Below are positions 35,994 to 45,593 of a stretch of DNA of 64,000 nt, piece after piece. The translations under genes were made by a program, and so were the position numbers. Position 1 is the first letter of the stretch; the number at the start of each line of letters is the position of its first letter. Location: NCBI GenBank assembly GCA_947452315.1, contig CANGCX010000002.1, positions 1 to 64,000 on the forward strand. Direction: 5' to 3'. The notes under the pieces were generated by a model. It was not told the origin of the DNA and did not search any database. It was given only the letters and a program-made list of their open reading frames with translations. The DNA is from Opitutia bacterium. Lineage in GTDB: Bacteria; Verrucomicrobiota; Verrucomicrobiia; Opitutales; Opitutaceae.

Positions 35994-37709
35994 TTAAGGG
36001 TGTTCCGCGGCAGAAGCCGTAATCAGCGGATCGTGGTTATTTTTCAAATCACTCCAATCAATCTTGGGACCACGAGGATTCAGGCCGTAGATAAATTTTT
36101 CTATATTGGTATACCCATCGCCATTCAGGTCGCCCATAGCATCTGCGGCATTTTTTGGATCCAGCCCGTTTTTAATTTCCCAGTCATCAGGCATGCCATC
36201 GCCATCAGCGTCAGCGTATGGTTCACCCGAATAAATCGGATAACCACCTACTTCATCGGGATTGGTAATAAATCCCCGCGGGACCAGCTCGGCCATTTCA
36301 TCGATCCATTTCTGCGCATAACCCACCTGAGCTGCTTTGACTTTTGAGCTTGGTGCTATCGTGGCCGGTGTAACCACACCCGAGCGCACCATCGACACTA
36401 CTCGCGAGTCCACGGCGTCTCTTTTGGGCAGGGTCGCACCAGCACGATTTAAGACGATAACGTAAGACTCTCCTGCGGAAACTACCTCCAGTGGAGCGTG
36501 TGCAAAGGGCTGGTCTACACGGATTGCTGGCAAGACCGCTGCCACCGAGGTTTTTACCGGCGAAGGTTGCACCCCGCCATCCCAGTTATTCTGAGTCACG
36601 CGCAAATTTCCTTCAGTCACGTTGCCAGCAACATAGGCCTTACCGAAATTATTAATGACCGTTTTACTACGCTCGGATTCTGGCTTTAAAATGCGATACG
36701 CGACCTCCGTATTGGGTGTGCCTGGCCCCGGCTTGAAAGTGTTATTATAAATATTAAAAAAACTACGGTGATCACCACCGTCGATAGTGCGATGTCGGTA
36801 GTTGAAGAGCACATTATTAACGAAAGTGAAATCACCGTACATGCCCACGCTGGGATTACGTCCGGTATTACAGGACCAAAGGTTGTGATGAAATGTGCTA
36901 TTTAACCCACCAATCGTGCTACCAAAAGCATGGTGATAAATGTTGAGGGACTCGGAAAAAATCGAGTACTGGATGGTAACATTGACCGTAGGCAACTTAA
37001 GCTCCTTGCCGCCTTCAGGAGGCTGATACATGTGGCGATACATCGACATGTTTTCGTCGAGGCCCCAGGACGCCGAAACATGGTCGATGATTAGGTTACC
37101 AACGGGGTTTCCACCAAAAGAATCGTTTCGGTCTGCCGCATCCGTGGCACCACGACGGAATCGCATGTGGCGCACGATGATGTCGTGCGTTTCGAGTTCT
37201 ACGGTGTTACCCGCGATACAAACACCGTCGCCAGGCGCGGTGTTGCCGGCGATGGTGATGTAGGGAGCCCTCACACGAATTCGGTCTGTGAGTCTAATTA
37301 TACCCGCAACATTGAAAACGACGATACGCGGACCAGCGGATTCACAGGCTGCACGAAAACTGCCAGGGCCACGATCATTGAGATTAGTCACAACAATTAC
37401 TCGCCCACCTCGTCCACCAAACGCGTACATGCCACCACCCCAGGCTCCAGGAAATGCCGGAATTTTGGCTTGTGGCAGATCACCAGGAGCTGACGCACCG
37501 GGTAGATACGGTTTTCCTTTAACCACCCAATTTTTAATCTCAGGTAATATCTCAGCAAATAATTCGTCAGAAAGACGATCTGCAGCTGCCATGCGTTGAT
37601 TAGCCACAGCTTGAACTGACGCTGGAATGCGCGGGTAACCTTGCCCGAAACAGCAGGCAGCACTTATCAGACACAAAACGATGCAAGGAAACACGCGAGA
37701 TGAGTTCAT
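35994..37709 (-). CDS. Secreted pectate lyase, PL1-type, with C-terminal calcium-binding repeats
   Basis: A 571-aa exported lyase that cleaves polygalacturonate by beta-elimination. The signal peptide is MNSSRVFPCIVLCLISAACC. The beta-helix starts with GGRGGRVIVVTNLNDRGPGS and includes ITIAGNTAPGDGVCI, HDIIVRHMRFRRG and IIDHVSASWGLDENM, a pattern of the PL1 subgroup. Near the C-terminus two DxDxDG loops (DADGDGMPDDWE and GDLNGDGYTNIEKF) suggest dockerin/thrombospondin-3-like calcium binding. An ATG at 37730 overlaps the DUF3826 stop as TAATG; I chose 37709 because it begins the signal peptide, but coupling to 37730 is possible. It is the last gene of the locus on this strand. Confidence 0.9.
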   Translation of the reverse strand: MNSSRVFPCIVLCLISAACCFGQGYPRIPASVQAVANQRMAAADRLSDELFAEILPEIKNWVVKGKPYLPGASAPGDLPQAKIPAFPGAWGGGMYAFGGRGGRVIVVTNLNDRGPGSFRAACESAGPRIVVFNVAGIIRLTDRIRVRAPYITIAGNTAPGDGVCIAGNTVELETHDIIVRHMRFRRGATDAADRNDSFGGNPVGNLIIDHVSASWGLDENMSMYRHMYQPPEGGKELKLPTVNVTIQYSIFSESLNIYHHAFGSTIGGLNSTFHHNLWSCNTGRNPSVGMYGDFTFVNNVLFNYRHRTIDGGDHRSFFNIYNNTFKPGPGTPNTEVAYRILKPESERSKTVINNFGKAYVAGNVTEGNLRVTQNNWDGGVQPSPVKTSVAAVLPAIRVDQPFAHAPLEVVSAGESYVIVLNRAGATLPKRDAVDSRVVSMVRSGVVTPATIAPSSKVKAAQVGYAQKWIDEMAELVPRGFITNPDEVGGYPIYSGEPYADADGDGMPDDWEIKNGLDPKNAADAMGDLNGDGYTNIEKFIYGLNPRGPKIDWSDLKNNHDPLITASAAEHP

Positions 37710-37729
37710 GTTAGCGGCGAAATTATGCA

Positions 37730-38377
37730 TTAGCGCGGAGTGATGAGATTTTTTTCAGCCTGCTTCATATTATACCCCTCGGCCGAGAGATAATTATTAA
37801 TCTTCCCTTTATATTTTCCAAACCAGTCATGCTTTTCTTTGGCGGTACCCGCATCCATAGCCTGCTCGCGAGCTTCAGTGAGCAAAGCCAATATTTTAGT
37901 TTTTTGCTCTGACGTGAGCTGCGGTAACATCTGTTGGTAAACGCGAAACGTAAGTGGAAGCACACCGTAAGTATGCCCATCTTTGACGAGATCAATTTGC
38001 TCCAACGTGAGTTCCACTGCTAAACTCCTGAGGTAATCGCGGTGCAAGCTGGCGATTTTGGCCTCATATGACGCTTTGTTCTCGGACAAAGTTGAGGCAA
38101 CGACAGCCTTATCCGAATGTGCTTTAGTGGCAGCCACACCGGCATCCCGCCAACCCTGCAATTCATGCAGTTCAACGTAGTGCCCAGCTATCAAAGCACG
38201 CACACGAGCTAATTGCGCTGGGTCAGTCAATGCGAGCGAAGCACTGATTTTTAAAGCACGTTGTTCCGCCGTCGCCTTGTAGGCATCAGATTGTGATTCA
38301 GCAGCGTTAATCGTAGATGCTACGACCAAGAAACAAAGGCAAATACCTAGGAGTTTTTTAGAAAATAAAGACGTCAT
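37730..38377 (-). CDS. DUF3826 protein, secreted
   Basis: A 215-aa exported protein of unknown function with a signal peptide (MTSLFSKKLLGICLCFLVVA). The family pattern is clear: VELTLEQIDLVKDGHTYGVL, REQAMDAGTAKEKHDWFGKY and KINNYLSAEGYNMK. DUF3826 proteins occur in pectin/rhamnogalacturonan loci of Bacteroidota and Verrucomicrobiota, next to pectate lyases as here; their biochemical role is unproven. Its TAA overlaps a possible ATG of the lyase. An in-frame ATG at 38401 is an alternative start. Confidence 0.87.
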   Translation of the reverse strand: MTSLFSKKLLGICLCFLVVASTINAAESQSDAYKATAEQRALKISASLALTDPAQLARVRALIAGHYVELHELQGWRDAGVAATKAHSDKAVVASTLSENKASYEAKIASLHRDYLRSLAVELTLEQIDLVKDGHTYGVLPLTFRVYQQMLPQLTSEQKTKILALLTEAREQAMDAGTAKEKHDWFGKYKGKINNYLSAEGYNMKQAEKNLITPR

Positions 38378-38473
38378 CGAATACGCAGAGGTAAACTCCA
38401 TAAGCTGAAATGTTAGCCACCCGACAAAAATACCCAATTGGTAAATTCACGCAATTACACCCGGAATAGTCAG

Positions 38474-38508
38474 ATCACCCGCCAGACCAAATCGTCTGGG
38501 TGGGTGAT
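38474..38508 (-). other. Strong stem-loop between receptor and DUF3826 gene
   Basis: ATCACCCGCCAGAC and GTCTGGGTGGGTGAT pair with one bulge around a 6-base loop (38488-38493), 15 bases beyond the receptor stop. No T-tract follows on the minus strand, so it may stabilise the receptor mRNA 3' end or partially attenuate read-through rather than terminate. Confidence 0.55.
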
Positions 38509-38522
38509 AAACCAAAGAGGAC

Positions 38523-41500
38523 TTAGAAAATACCTTTGATACCGAAGGTGACCTGTACGCCAAATTGGCGCAGGTCGTCCCAGTGAGCGTAAGCGGGATA
38601 CAGGCCAGTGGGATCAAATCGTTCAGATCGACTGCCATTGTTAAGCACATCACGCCCGCTCACAAAGAAGCCGTAGCGCCGGGAGAATTGCCAATTGAAT
38701 GTAGCGTCCAATTTAGTGAGTGATGGCGTATAATTGCCCAGAGCATAGACCACGCTATTATAGGTCACGTTGGTTGTGCTATTTAGTTTAAGATCAGTCC
38801 AAGTACCTTTGAGCAACAAGCTGACGCGGCCAGTAGCAAACTGAAGTCCAGCAGATGCGGTGCGACTGGCTGCCGGCACTGCCGTCAATCGCGTGGTGTT
38901 AGCCTGGCTGCGATGCTTCTCTGAGTACGTAGTGAAAACATTGAATCGCTTGCCCCATGTCCCAAGGAACGGAATGAAACGAAGATCCTGAGCGATGTCG
39001 GCTTCGTAACCATATTCTTTGCCCGTTCCGATACCGTTCTCCGAGGTCGTCAGCGTCCAATCTTGATAGTCGACCGGGTTTAACCCCAATGAGGCGAGAA
39101 TCTCCGCGAATTGAGGATCCGCATTATTGGTAACAATGTTCTCTTGGAAATTTTTAATGCGCTTCGTGAAATAAGATACACCGATTTTACCGCCATTTTT
39201 GGTGTAATAATAGATGGCAGTATCCCAGTTATCAGAAATTTTTGGCTTCAAGTTGGGATTGGCGACCGTGATGTTACCAGCGGGCACTGATCCGGCAGCT
39301 GTGTTTTCATTAACGACATAAGAACCATTACCGGAGAGCAAACCGCTCGTGCCGTCCTCAAGGCTAATCTGCCCAAATGTCTTCGAATAAGCCAGTTTGA
39401 ACACCAGGTTTTCAGTAACGTTGAAGGAGGTATTAATACTTTCAGAGGGACGCCCACTACTCTTGGCGCGCACTTCCTGCAGAGGCTTCAATTGCAAACG
39501 CTTACCCTCGAGTGTAGTGAGCAAAACAACGTGATCCGGGTAAGACACCTTCGCTGCATTCAGCGCTGAACGCAGCGCGGTTCCCGCCGCAGTTTGCGCG
39601 AAAACATCGCTAGTGGCAGAGTCGATTTGCACACCGTTAGGATGAGCTACATCGCGATAAAGCTCGCCGCTCGAGAGCTTGAGAAAATTCCATTTACTGT
39701 CGGTCAAGGGCCCTCGTCCGGTACGCCGAGATTCTTCTTTGCGAACACCCGCCACAAAGGTCAACCGACCACGAAACGCATGTCCTTCAATCAAGGCATA
39801 GCCCGCGTCTTTAATATCGGTTATTTTCTTATTCTGATTCACATAACTGGTGTAGTTATTGACCTGATCGCTATCGCTGCTGTCGCTAAAAAGCGAAGGA
39901 TTCGAGGCGTAGATCTGATAAAGGCGATACGTACTCGCCCATTGCTGAGCAGGAAAACCGTAACCAGGTTCATAACCGGTATAAACGGTATCCAGATAAT
40001 CCGTCGTGCTCAGAGCCGGGCCGACATAGGTCTGACGATAACCGGTCCCAACACCCCATTTTTTCTGCACGCTAATCGAGTGTTGTCCGCCGACTTTGGC
40101 CGCTAAATCTAACCGACCATCAAAAAAGGATCCAATATCACGACGGATATCGAGCTTGTAGCTGAACTCGTCATTTAGTGATTCCGCTTTGCCGGAGCGC
40201 GCCTGCACGGTCGGCGGGACCCAGTTGCCTAGCTTGGTCCAATCAAAGTTGTTTCCATTGCGATCTAAGACAGTGATTTTACCCGCGACACCATCGGAGA
40301 TTTTATCAAACGACATTTTACCAACAGTTGAGCTCACATCGACGGTCGAAAAATGACCGTGTTCCAAATCTTTGTAGGAACCACGCGAACTGGATGCACT
40401 AGCCAAACCCTTAATATCCCAATGATCTTTGCGGAAAACGGCGCTCAGATAACCCGTGTGTGAGTTGCCGATTTTATCGCGCGAATCGATATTCATATCG
40501 AGCGTGCTATTGGGCGTGAAAACAGCGCCATTTTGCGACTGAGCCGCCAAAACATATGGATAACTGACCGTGCTGGTAGCATCCCAACTTTGAGGGCGTT
40601 GAATGCGAAACTGCAATCTACGCGCCGCATCTGCGGAGTTGTAGAGCGAGCCGGTATAATTTGCGGCCAACGTTAGGCTGGGAATTGGACGCCAATCTAC
40701 TTTCATCGCAGCCGAAAGACGGTCTGAGAAACGCGGCGCATCCGTAACTGAGATGCGTGTCATGTAAGGATTAACTAAGCTAGCCACTCCCTGCGCATTG
40801 GTGAGAATCACGCTTTGTGCTCCACCTAACGGTCTCAGATCTACACCCGTAACCGAGGCCGTAGCAAACTCGGGACGATAACGGCGACTTTCATTAAATT
40901 GATTCGATGAGGCTACCGTAAATGTTACGCCTAAGGTCTTATTTACTGGTAAAGCGTAAGTGAAATCGAAGCCAGGCTGAGTAGCCCATTCTTTTTTATT
41001 ACGAGGACCGCCGACTTTTTTAAACAACTGAGGGTCGTCCGTATTCATACTGCCATAAACACGCCAATTGAAACTTGGCCGTGAGTACTCAAAAGCCGAC
41101 TTTGAGATAAGATTAATTGAACCACCCACTGAATTAGCAGGCATATCCGGCGTCGGGACCTTCACTAATTCCACGCGCGAGGCATTGTTAATCGAGAGTT
41201 GGTCCAATCCAATAGCCCGACTCAAGCTGGCCGGTGAAGCACTAGATACCGGCACGCCATCGATATATATCGCCGTGTCTTCAGCACCAAAACCACGCAC
41301 CGATATACCGGTTGCATCTGCATCCGAAGTATAGGTGCCCCCGTAATTGATTTCTACGCCGGGTAAAAATTTAATAAATTCACCAATATTGCCCTCAGGA
41401 ATATCCCCGAACGCATCCGCTGAAACGACGTTCTTAATGTTAACCGAGGTGCGCTCTTCTTGAATCGCCAATTGCTGAGCATTTTTGAATCGCTCGCTCT

Positions 41501-41861
41501 CAACCACGAACGGGTTGAGCCGCACGCTGGCACCACCAAAGACCACATCCTGCGTAATAGTTTTTCCAGATTCAACTTTGACGGTTAAAATTTCCGGAGC
41601 CTGTCCGGTAAATGTAGCACGCAATTGAGCGGATCCTGCCGGAACATCTTGTAGCGTATATTCACCAAAATCGTTGGTGTAGGCCGACAGTCCGGTCCCT
41701 TCAACCGCCACTTTGGCTTTACTGAGGTAAGAACCATTCGCTGCATTCGATACTCGACCCTCAATCGTACCCGTTAGCTTGATTTGCGCGCTCCCAGTTA
41801 GGGGTAACGACAAAAAAACCACCCATAGCATTATCGGGAGACTGTTGATTAATTTACGCAT
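38523..41861 (-). CDS. TonB-dependent outer-membrane receptor
   Basis: A 1112-aa receptor with signal peptide (MRKLINSLPIMLWVVFLSLP), an N-terminal carboxypeptidase-regulatory-like domain (about residues 26-110, GTIEGRVSNAANGSYLSKAK), the plug (from NIKNVVSADAFGDIPEGNIG to GSINLISKS) and a long 22-strand-type barrel ending in VTFGIKGIF with the terminal Phe. Such receptors import oligosaccharides or metal complexes using TonB energy; its place among lyases and glycosidases points to oligosaccharide. No SusD-like lipoprotein accompanies it. The ATG at 41861 starts the signal peptide; 41915 is an alternative. Confidence 0.94.
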   Translation of the reverse strand: MRKLINSLPIMLWVVFLSLPLTGSAQIKLTGTIEGRVSNAANGSYLSKAKVAVEGTGLSAYTNDFGEYTLQDVPAGSAQLRATFTGQAPEILTVKVESGKTITQDVVFGGASVRLNPFVVESERFKNAQQLAIQEERTSVNIKNVVSADAFGDIPEGNIGEFIKFLPGVEINYGGTYTSDADATGISVRGFGAEDTAIYIDGVPVSSASPASLSRAIGLDQLSINNASRVELVKVPTPDMPANSVGGSINLISKSAFEYSRPSFNWRVYGSMNTDDPQLFKKVGGPRNKKEWATQPGFDFTYALPVNKTLGVTFTVASSNQFNESRRYRPEFATASVTGVDLRPLGGAQSVILTNAQGVASLVNPYMTRISVTDAPRFSDRLSAAMKVDWRPIPSLTLAANYTGSLYNSADAARRLQFRIQRPQSWDATSTVSYPYVLAAQSQNGAVFTPNSTLDMNIDSRDKIGNSHTGYLSAVFRKDHWDIKGLASASSSRGSYKDLEHGHFSTVDVSSTVGKMSFDKISDGVAGKITVLDRNGNNFDWTKLGNWVPPTVQARSGKAESLNDEFSYKLDIRRDIGSFFDGRLDLAAKVGGQHSISVQKKWGVGTGYRQTYVGPALSTTDYLDTVYTGYEPGYGFPAQQWASTYRLYQIYASNPSLFSDSSDSDQVNNYTSYVNQNKKITDIKDAGYALIEGHAFRGRLTFVAGVRKEESRRTGRGPLTDSKWNFLKLSSGELYRDVAHPNGVQIDSATSDVFAQTAAGTALRSALNAAKVSYPDHVVLLTTLEGKRLQLKPLQEVRAKSSGRPSESINTSFNVTENLVFKLAYSKTFGQISLEDGTSGLLSGNGSYVVNENTAAGSVPAGNITVANPNLKPKISDNWDTAIYYYTKNGGKIGVSYFTKRIKNFQENIVTNNADPQFAEILASLGLNPVDYQDWTLTTSENGIGTGKEYGYEADIAQDLRFIPFLGTWGKRFNVFTTYSEKHRSQANTTRLTAVPAASRTASAGLQFATGRVSLLLKGTWTDLKLNSTTNVTYNSVVYALGNYTPSLTKLDATFNWQFSRRYGFFVSGRDVLNNGSRSERFDPTGLYPAYAHWDDLRQFGVQVTFGIKGIF

Positions 41862-41873
41862 ATAATTAATAAA

Positions 41874-41889
41874 CAGCTTTTTAAAGCTG
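41874..41889. promoter_or_regulatory. Inverted repeat just upstream of the receptor start
   Basis: CAGCTTT-TT-AAAGCTG (41874-41889) has perfect 7-bp arms, or a 6-bp stem with a 4-base loop in RNA. It lies 12 bases before the ATG at 41861 in an A/T-rich leader, so it might govern translation or bind a regulator. If an upstream ATG (41915) were used it would be coding. Confidence 0.35.
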
Positions 41890-42033
41890 AGAAAGGGTGA
41901 GTTTAGCAAATTCATAACTGGGGTAAGGGCGTGGACGAAAGGTGTACGCAAAACCTGCATTCAAAACTGTAAAGGCTCTAGCGACTTATGTGTATGACAG
42001 TCCGAATTAATCGATCAGCTCAACCCAACACTT

Positions 42034-43284
42034 TTAGGGACTAAGCTGCCGATCGAAATAATCATGCATTGATTTAATAACTAGAGACGAAAGCGGCACC
42101 TTATGCCCCCTGGCATCCTCATCTAAAACAAATTGCTGCTCATTGCCTAATTCACGCAGGCGTTGCCGAAGAACATCCATCTGGTGGCGGGCATCCGCTG
42201 ACTCGGTAATGTTAATCGTCAAAAATAAAGGGACTACCGGCTTTTTAAGGTAATCTAAAGCCCCTTTACCCATCCAATTATCAGGGTAAGCCGAACGCTC
42301 CCCCCAAACTTGCGTGTATCGGGCCAACATAGGGTCCTCCGGCAGCAAACTGAGATAAGTAAATCGTCCCGACATTACCACGGCACCCTGAACGGAGCTG
42401 TTCTCTTTCAAATACTCGGGCAGGCCTCGACCTTCAAACCCTAACATTCCATCCGTAGTCACCAGCATCAACGCCATGCCGCTACCTCGGGAAAAACCAA
42501 CCGGTACAATTCGGCCATTTAAGTTCAATTTCGCGCTTTGGGCCCTAAGCGTTCGTACCGCTGCTTTGATCTTCCACGCACACTCTGGCATGGCATCTAG
42601 TCCTTTGTAAGGAGCAGCAACCGGGTGATCCGCCATCGCAACCGCAAGTCCATCAGTCGCTGCACCGTCCAAAATTGTATCACTGCAAATCGAGAGCGAA
42701 GCGTTGCCCATCCGATTCTGATTGTCGCAAGAAAATTCAATCAAGGCACCGACTGGTTTTTTAGGCTGCGCGGGTGCGATGATATCCATAGCCAAGATCC
42801 GCGCATTGTCTTCATAAAAAACAACATCACGCCACAGGCGACAGCCCGATGGCACAATGAAAACGTGCGCTCCATCAATCGGACGATTACCCATTATTTT
42901 TTTTGCCCGTAAATCGTCTCTCAATTTACCTAAATCACGATTTATCCATGGCACCCTCGCCTGAGGATGACTGGCATAGTCCACGACCACGACAAGACTA
43001 CCTGCAGCCCGTAATTCAGCGATTAGCACTTCATCGCTCTCAGTACCAATACGCGGTGAGGCCAAATTTTTTAAATAAAATACAACTGAAACAGGAGTAT
43101 CATCTTGTCGTCGATTTGGTTCTAGCAGGCTCAACTCAAGCGAGCTTTCCGTCACCAAACTTGGCCAGATCTCTGCCTGAGCGCTTGCGACCAATCCGCC
43201 AACTAAAACCAAAATGGGGACACCCCAAAAACAAAAAAATCTCCTTAAAGCGGGTAGAATTAATGGGGGAGATGATGCTACCAT
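42034..43284 (-). CDS. Secreted alpha/beta-hydrolase-fold protein
   Basis: A 416-aa exported protein whose hydrophobic start (ILPALRRFFCFWGVPILVLV) is a signal peptide or anchor. The nucleophile elbow appears as IVPVGFSRGSGMALM and a late His is in DEDARGHKVPL; the Asp is not certain. The layout suggests an esterase or carbohydrate esterase acting on decorated pectin. Gaps of 33 bases to the GH127 gene and about 170 to the receptor allow one transcript. The exact family is not recognised. Confidence 0.75.
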   Translation of the reverse strand: MVASSPPLILPALRRFFCFWGVPILVLVGGLVASAQAEIWPSLVTESSLELSLLEPNRRQDDTPVSVVFYLKNLASPRIGTESDEVLIAELRAAGSLVVVVDYASHPQARVPWINRDLGKLRDDLRAKKIMGNRPIDGAHVFIVPSGCRLWRDVVFYEDNARILAMDIIAPAQPKKPVGALIEFSCDNQNRMGNASLSICSDTILDGAATDGLAVAMADHPVAAPYKGLDAMPECAWKIKAAVRTLRAQSAKLNLNGRIVPVGFSRGSGMALMLVTTDGMLGFEGRGLPEYLKENSSVQGAVVMSGRFTYLSLLPEDPMLARYTQVWGERSAYPDNWMGKGALDYLKKPVVPLFLTINITESADARHQMDVLRQRLRELGNEQQFVLDEDARGHKVPLSSLVIKSMHDYFDRQLSP

Positions 43285-43317
43285 TTGTTATTTTAGCGCA
43301 GAGTAATAACGCAGCAC

Positions 43318-45396
43318 CTATCGCACCGGCAACCAAACGCTCATATCCGTGTCGCCACGATTGCCCCATGTAAAATAGGGAACCGCTTTAAGACGAACTG
43401 GACGCAGAAGTCTAGGTGCGGCTTCAACATAAAGTGCATCCGCCGCTTTTGTTTGTCGTTCTTGGGAAAAAGCAGAAAAAGACAGGGTCTGAAGATGTGC
43501 CGTGCCGAGGTTTTCACGCTTCGCGAGAAAATCCGTAGTCTTGAGCAGAGAAAGCATAACATCGCGTACACGTACTCCCGCGGGTAGATCATTAGCCTCA
43601 ATGCAATAAACGATAGGACCGCATTTGATCGCGACTTGATTGAGCGCCTCCTCAACCAACGGGTTCGCTTCCCATAATGTGGGGCGAAAATCCATATTGT
43701 ACTCAATAATATCCCCTGTCCGCCAAGTACGGGTGATCTCGGCGTAAGTGCCCGGGTTTAAATTGGTCACCATTGGCTGACCGTTGACTCGTAAAGTCGC
43801 CGCCCCTGACGGCAACCAACCAGGCACACGCAGCTTGAGCGCTACGTTTCGTTCGGGCGCGAATTCGACGATAAATTTCACCGCGCCGCTCCACGGATAA
43901 TCCGTCTCTTGGCGCAGCGCGATATGCGAGCCATCGAGCCAGGTCGTATCGAGCCTGCTGGCAGCATAAAGATGAACCCAGAGAGTATCAGCAGATAGCG
44001 AATAAACGTAATTATGCGCTTCAGCTATAGTCCTTACGACGTTGGGCGGACAACAAAAACTAGATTTGATGTTAGGTGTCCGAGTGCGTGACCAACGCAA
44101 CGGCCAATCGAAGTCACGATCTTTGCGCAATGGGTTGACGTAAAAATAGTCTTTCCCCTCGAGACTGATGCCAGCGAGAACGCCATTGTAGAGCGATTGC
44201 TCAAACAAATCTGCATAGCGTGCGTCTGCAGTGACACTCAGCATACGCCACATCCACATCGCGTACCCTATGGTGGCGCAGGTTTCATTATAGGCCGTGA
44301 GATTTGGGAGTTGGTAGTCGCGACCGTAAGCTTGGTGAACAGATTTAATGTCGAGGTGTTTCGCGGAGCCGTCTGGGGATGCGCCATCATAGAGTGCACC
44401 CGTCATTCCTGTTATATATAATTTATGCGCAGAGACGTCGTTCGATATTTTTTCAACTACGTCTAATAGCGAACGATCACTATCTTCGGCGTAGAGGTCA
44501 GCGGCGCCCGCATAGAGATAATTGGCTCGAACGGCGTGCCCAACAGCTTTTGTCATCGCGCGAAAGGGCACCCGATCTTGATTTTGATCAGTACCGTAAT
44601 CATCCGTAACAAGGCCTCGAATTTCAATGAGTTGTTGCGCAAGTTTCAGATATCTCGGTTCACGCGTGACTCGGTAAATTTCAATCACACCCATGTAATG
44701 CGAGGGGCAAATGGCATTTCGAGCCAGTTCGGCTGGAGCCGTGGCGCAGAGTCGATCGAGGTAATCGGCTGCTTTAATCGCACAGGCTAAAAGCGTAGAC
44801 TTTCCAGTAGCGCGAAAGTGAACACACGCCGTCGACATCAAGTGCCCCATATTGTAAGTTTCAAAATGCTCACGATCCTCAAATTCCTTTGCGCTGATTG
44901 AACCCTTGGCTGCTTGGCGCTGAAGAATTATTTTAGGTGTATGCAGATAGCCATCGGCTCGCTGTGCTTGGGCAATGACGGCGATAATTTGATCAAGTTG
45001 AGCGTCGATTTTTGCGTCACGCGTCACGGCGTACAATTGCGCGAGTGCTTCAACCCATTTAAGGAAATCACCGTCGTTAAAGGCCGGCCCATGGGGCTTT
45101 CCGTCGCGACCCTGGCTAAGGCCTGCGGCCATAAGAAAATTTGCCCATGCATGACTTTCCTTTTGATCGCTGAAGATGGTCCAAAGATGCGGAATCATAG
45201 TTTCACGACACACCTCAAAACGCTCGCCCCATAAACCACCGACCCATTTCACATCGCCAAGATCAGGCATATACATTTTTGCCGAGGGCGAGTGAGACGT
45301 GTCCACCAGTGCACTTTGTCCAGCTCTCACGTTTACCCATACCCCGCACAGGATCAAAAAGCTTAAGCACAAACGTAAATCTAGTAATCGAATCAT
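43318..45396 (-). CDS. GH127/DUF1680 beta-L-arabinofuranosidase-like glycosidase
   Basis: A 692-aa exported enzyme (signal MIRLLDLRLCLSFLILCGVW). GH127 enzymes release L-arabinofuranose from plant or glycoprotein chains using a zinc-bound cysteine. The zinc and nucleophile residues are visible as NLTAYNETCATIG (Glu and Cys) and SFCCPPNVV (adjacent Cys pair). By spacing (16 residues before the Glu of ETC), the acid/base Glu described for HypBA1 aligns with a Gln in VHQAYGRDYQLPN; that should be confirmed by alignment. Full (alpha/alpha)6-barrel and C-terminal beta domains are present. It begins the minus-strand stretch that leads through hydrolase to receptor. Confidence 0.88.
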   Translation of the reverse strand: MIRLLDLRLCLSFLILCGVWVNVRAGQSALVDTSHSPSAKMYMPDLGDVKWVGGLWGERFEVCRETMIPHLWTIFSDQKESHAWANFLMAAGLSQGRDGKPHGPAFNDGDFLKWVEALAQLYAVTRDAKIDAQLDQIIAVIAQAQRADGYLHTPKIILQRQAAKGSISAKEFEDREHFETYNMGHLMSTACVHFRATGKSTLLACAIKAADYLDRLCATAPAELARNAICPSHYMGVIEIYRVTREPRYLKLAQQLIEIRGLVTDDYGTDQNQDRVPFRAMTKAVGHAVRANYLYAGAADLYAEDSDRSLLDVVEKISNDVSAHKLYITGMTGALYDGASPDGSAKHLDIKSVHQAYGRDYQLPNLTAYNETCATIGYAMWMWRMLSVTADARYADLFEQSLYNGVLAGISLEGKDYFYVNPLRKDRDFDWPLRWSRTRTPNIKSSFCCPPNVVRTIAEAHNYVYSLSADTLWVHLYAASRLDTTWLDGSHIALRQETDYPWSGAVKFIVEFAPERNVALKLRVPGWLPSGAATLRVNGQPMVTNLNPGTYAEITRTWRTGDIIEYNMDFRPTLWEANPLVEEALNQVAIKCGPIVYCIEANDLPAGVRVRDVMLSLLKTTDFLAKRENLGTAHLQTLSFSAFSQERQTKAADALYVEAAPRLLRPVRLKAVPYFTWGNRGDTDMSVWLPVR

Positions 45397-45546
45397 CTTA
45401 AGCAGGGGGTTTATGAGATGCTTCTCGATTTGTCGGCCACAAAGAAGACACAACATGTTACGCTGAGGTATAAGGTGCCAAACAAGTCGCTGAAATCAAA
45501 ATCCGCATGGCGTTGCCAAAATATTGGAACGGTAGCATTAAATTTA

Positions 45547-45569
45547 GGGGGCTAATTAGAACTCCCCCC
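45547..45569 (-). terminator. Possible terminator after ribBA
   Basis: GGGGG (45547-45551) and CCCCC (within 45564-45569) could pair around a 12-13 base loop, followed on the minus strand by TAAATTTAAT, only partly T-rich. It is 25 bases past the ribBA stop. Weak. Confidence 0.35.
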
Positions 45570-45593
45570 GTCGATATCGGCACTAGCGCCGAA

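Noticed and set aside
43287-43310. Inverted repeat GTTATT-N12-AATAAC before the alpha/beta hydrolase
   Set aside because: Six-base A/T-rich arms with a wide centre, expected by chance in this amount of sequence.
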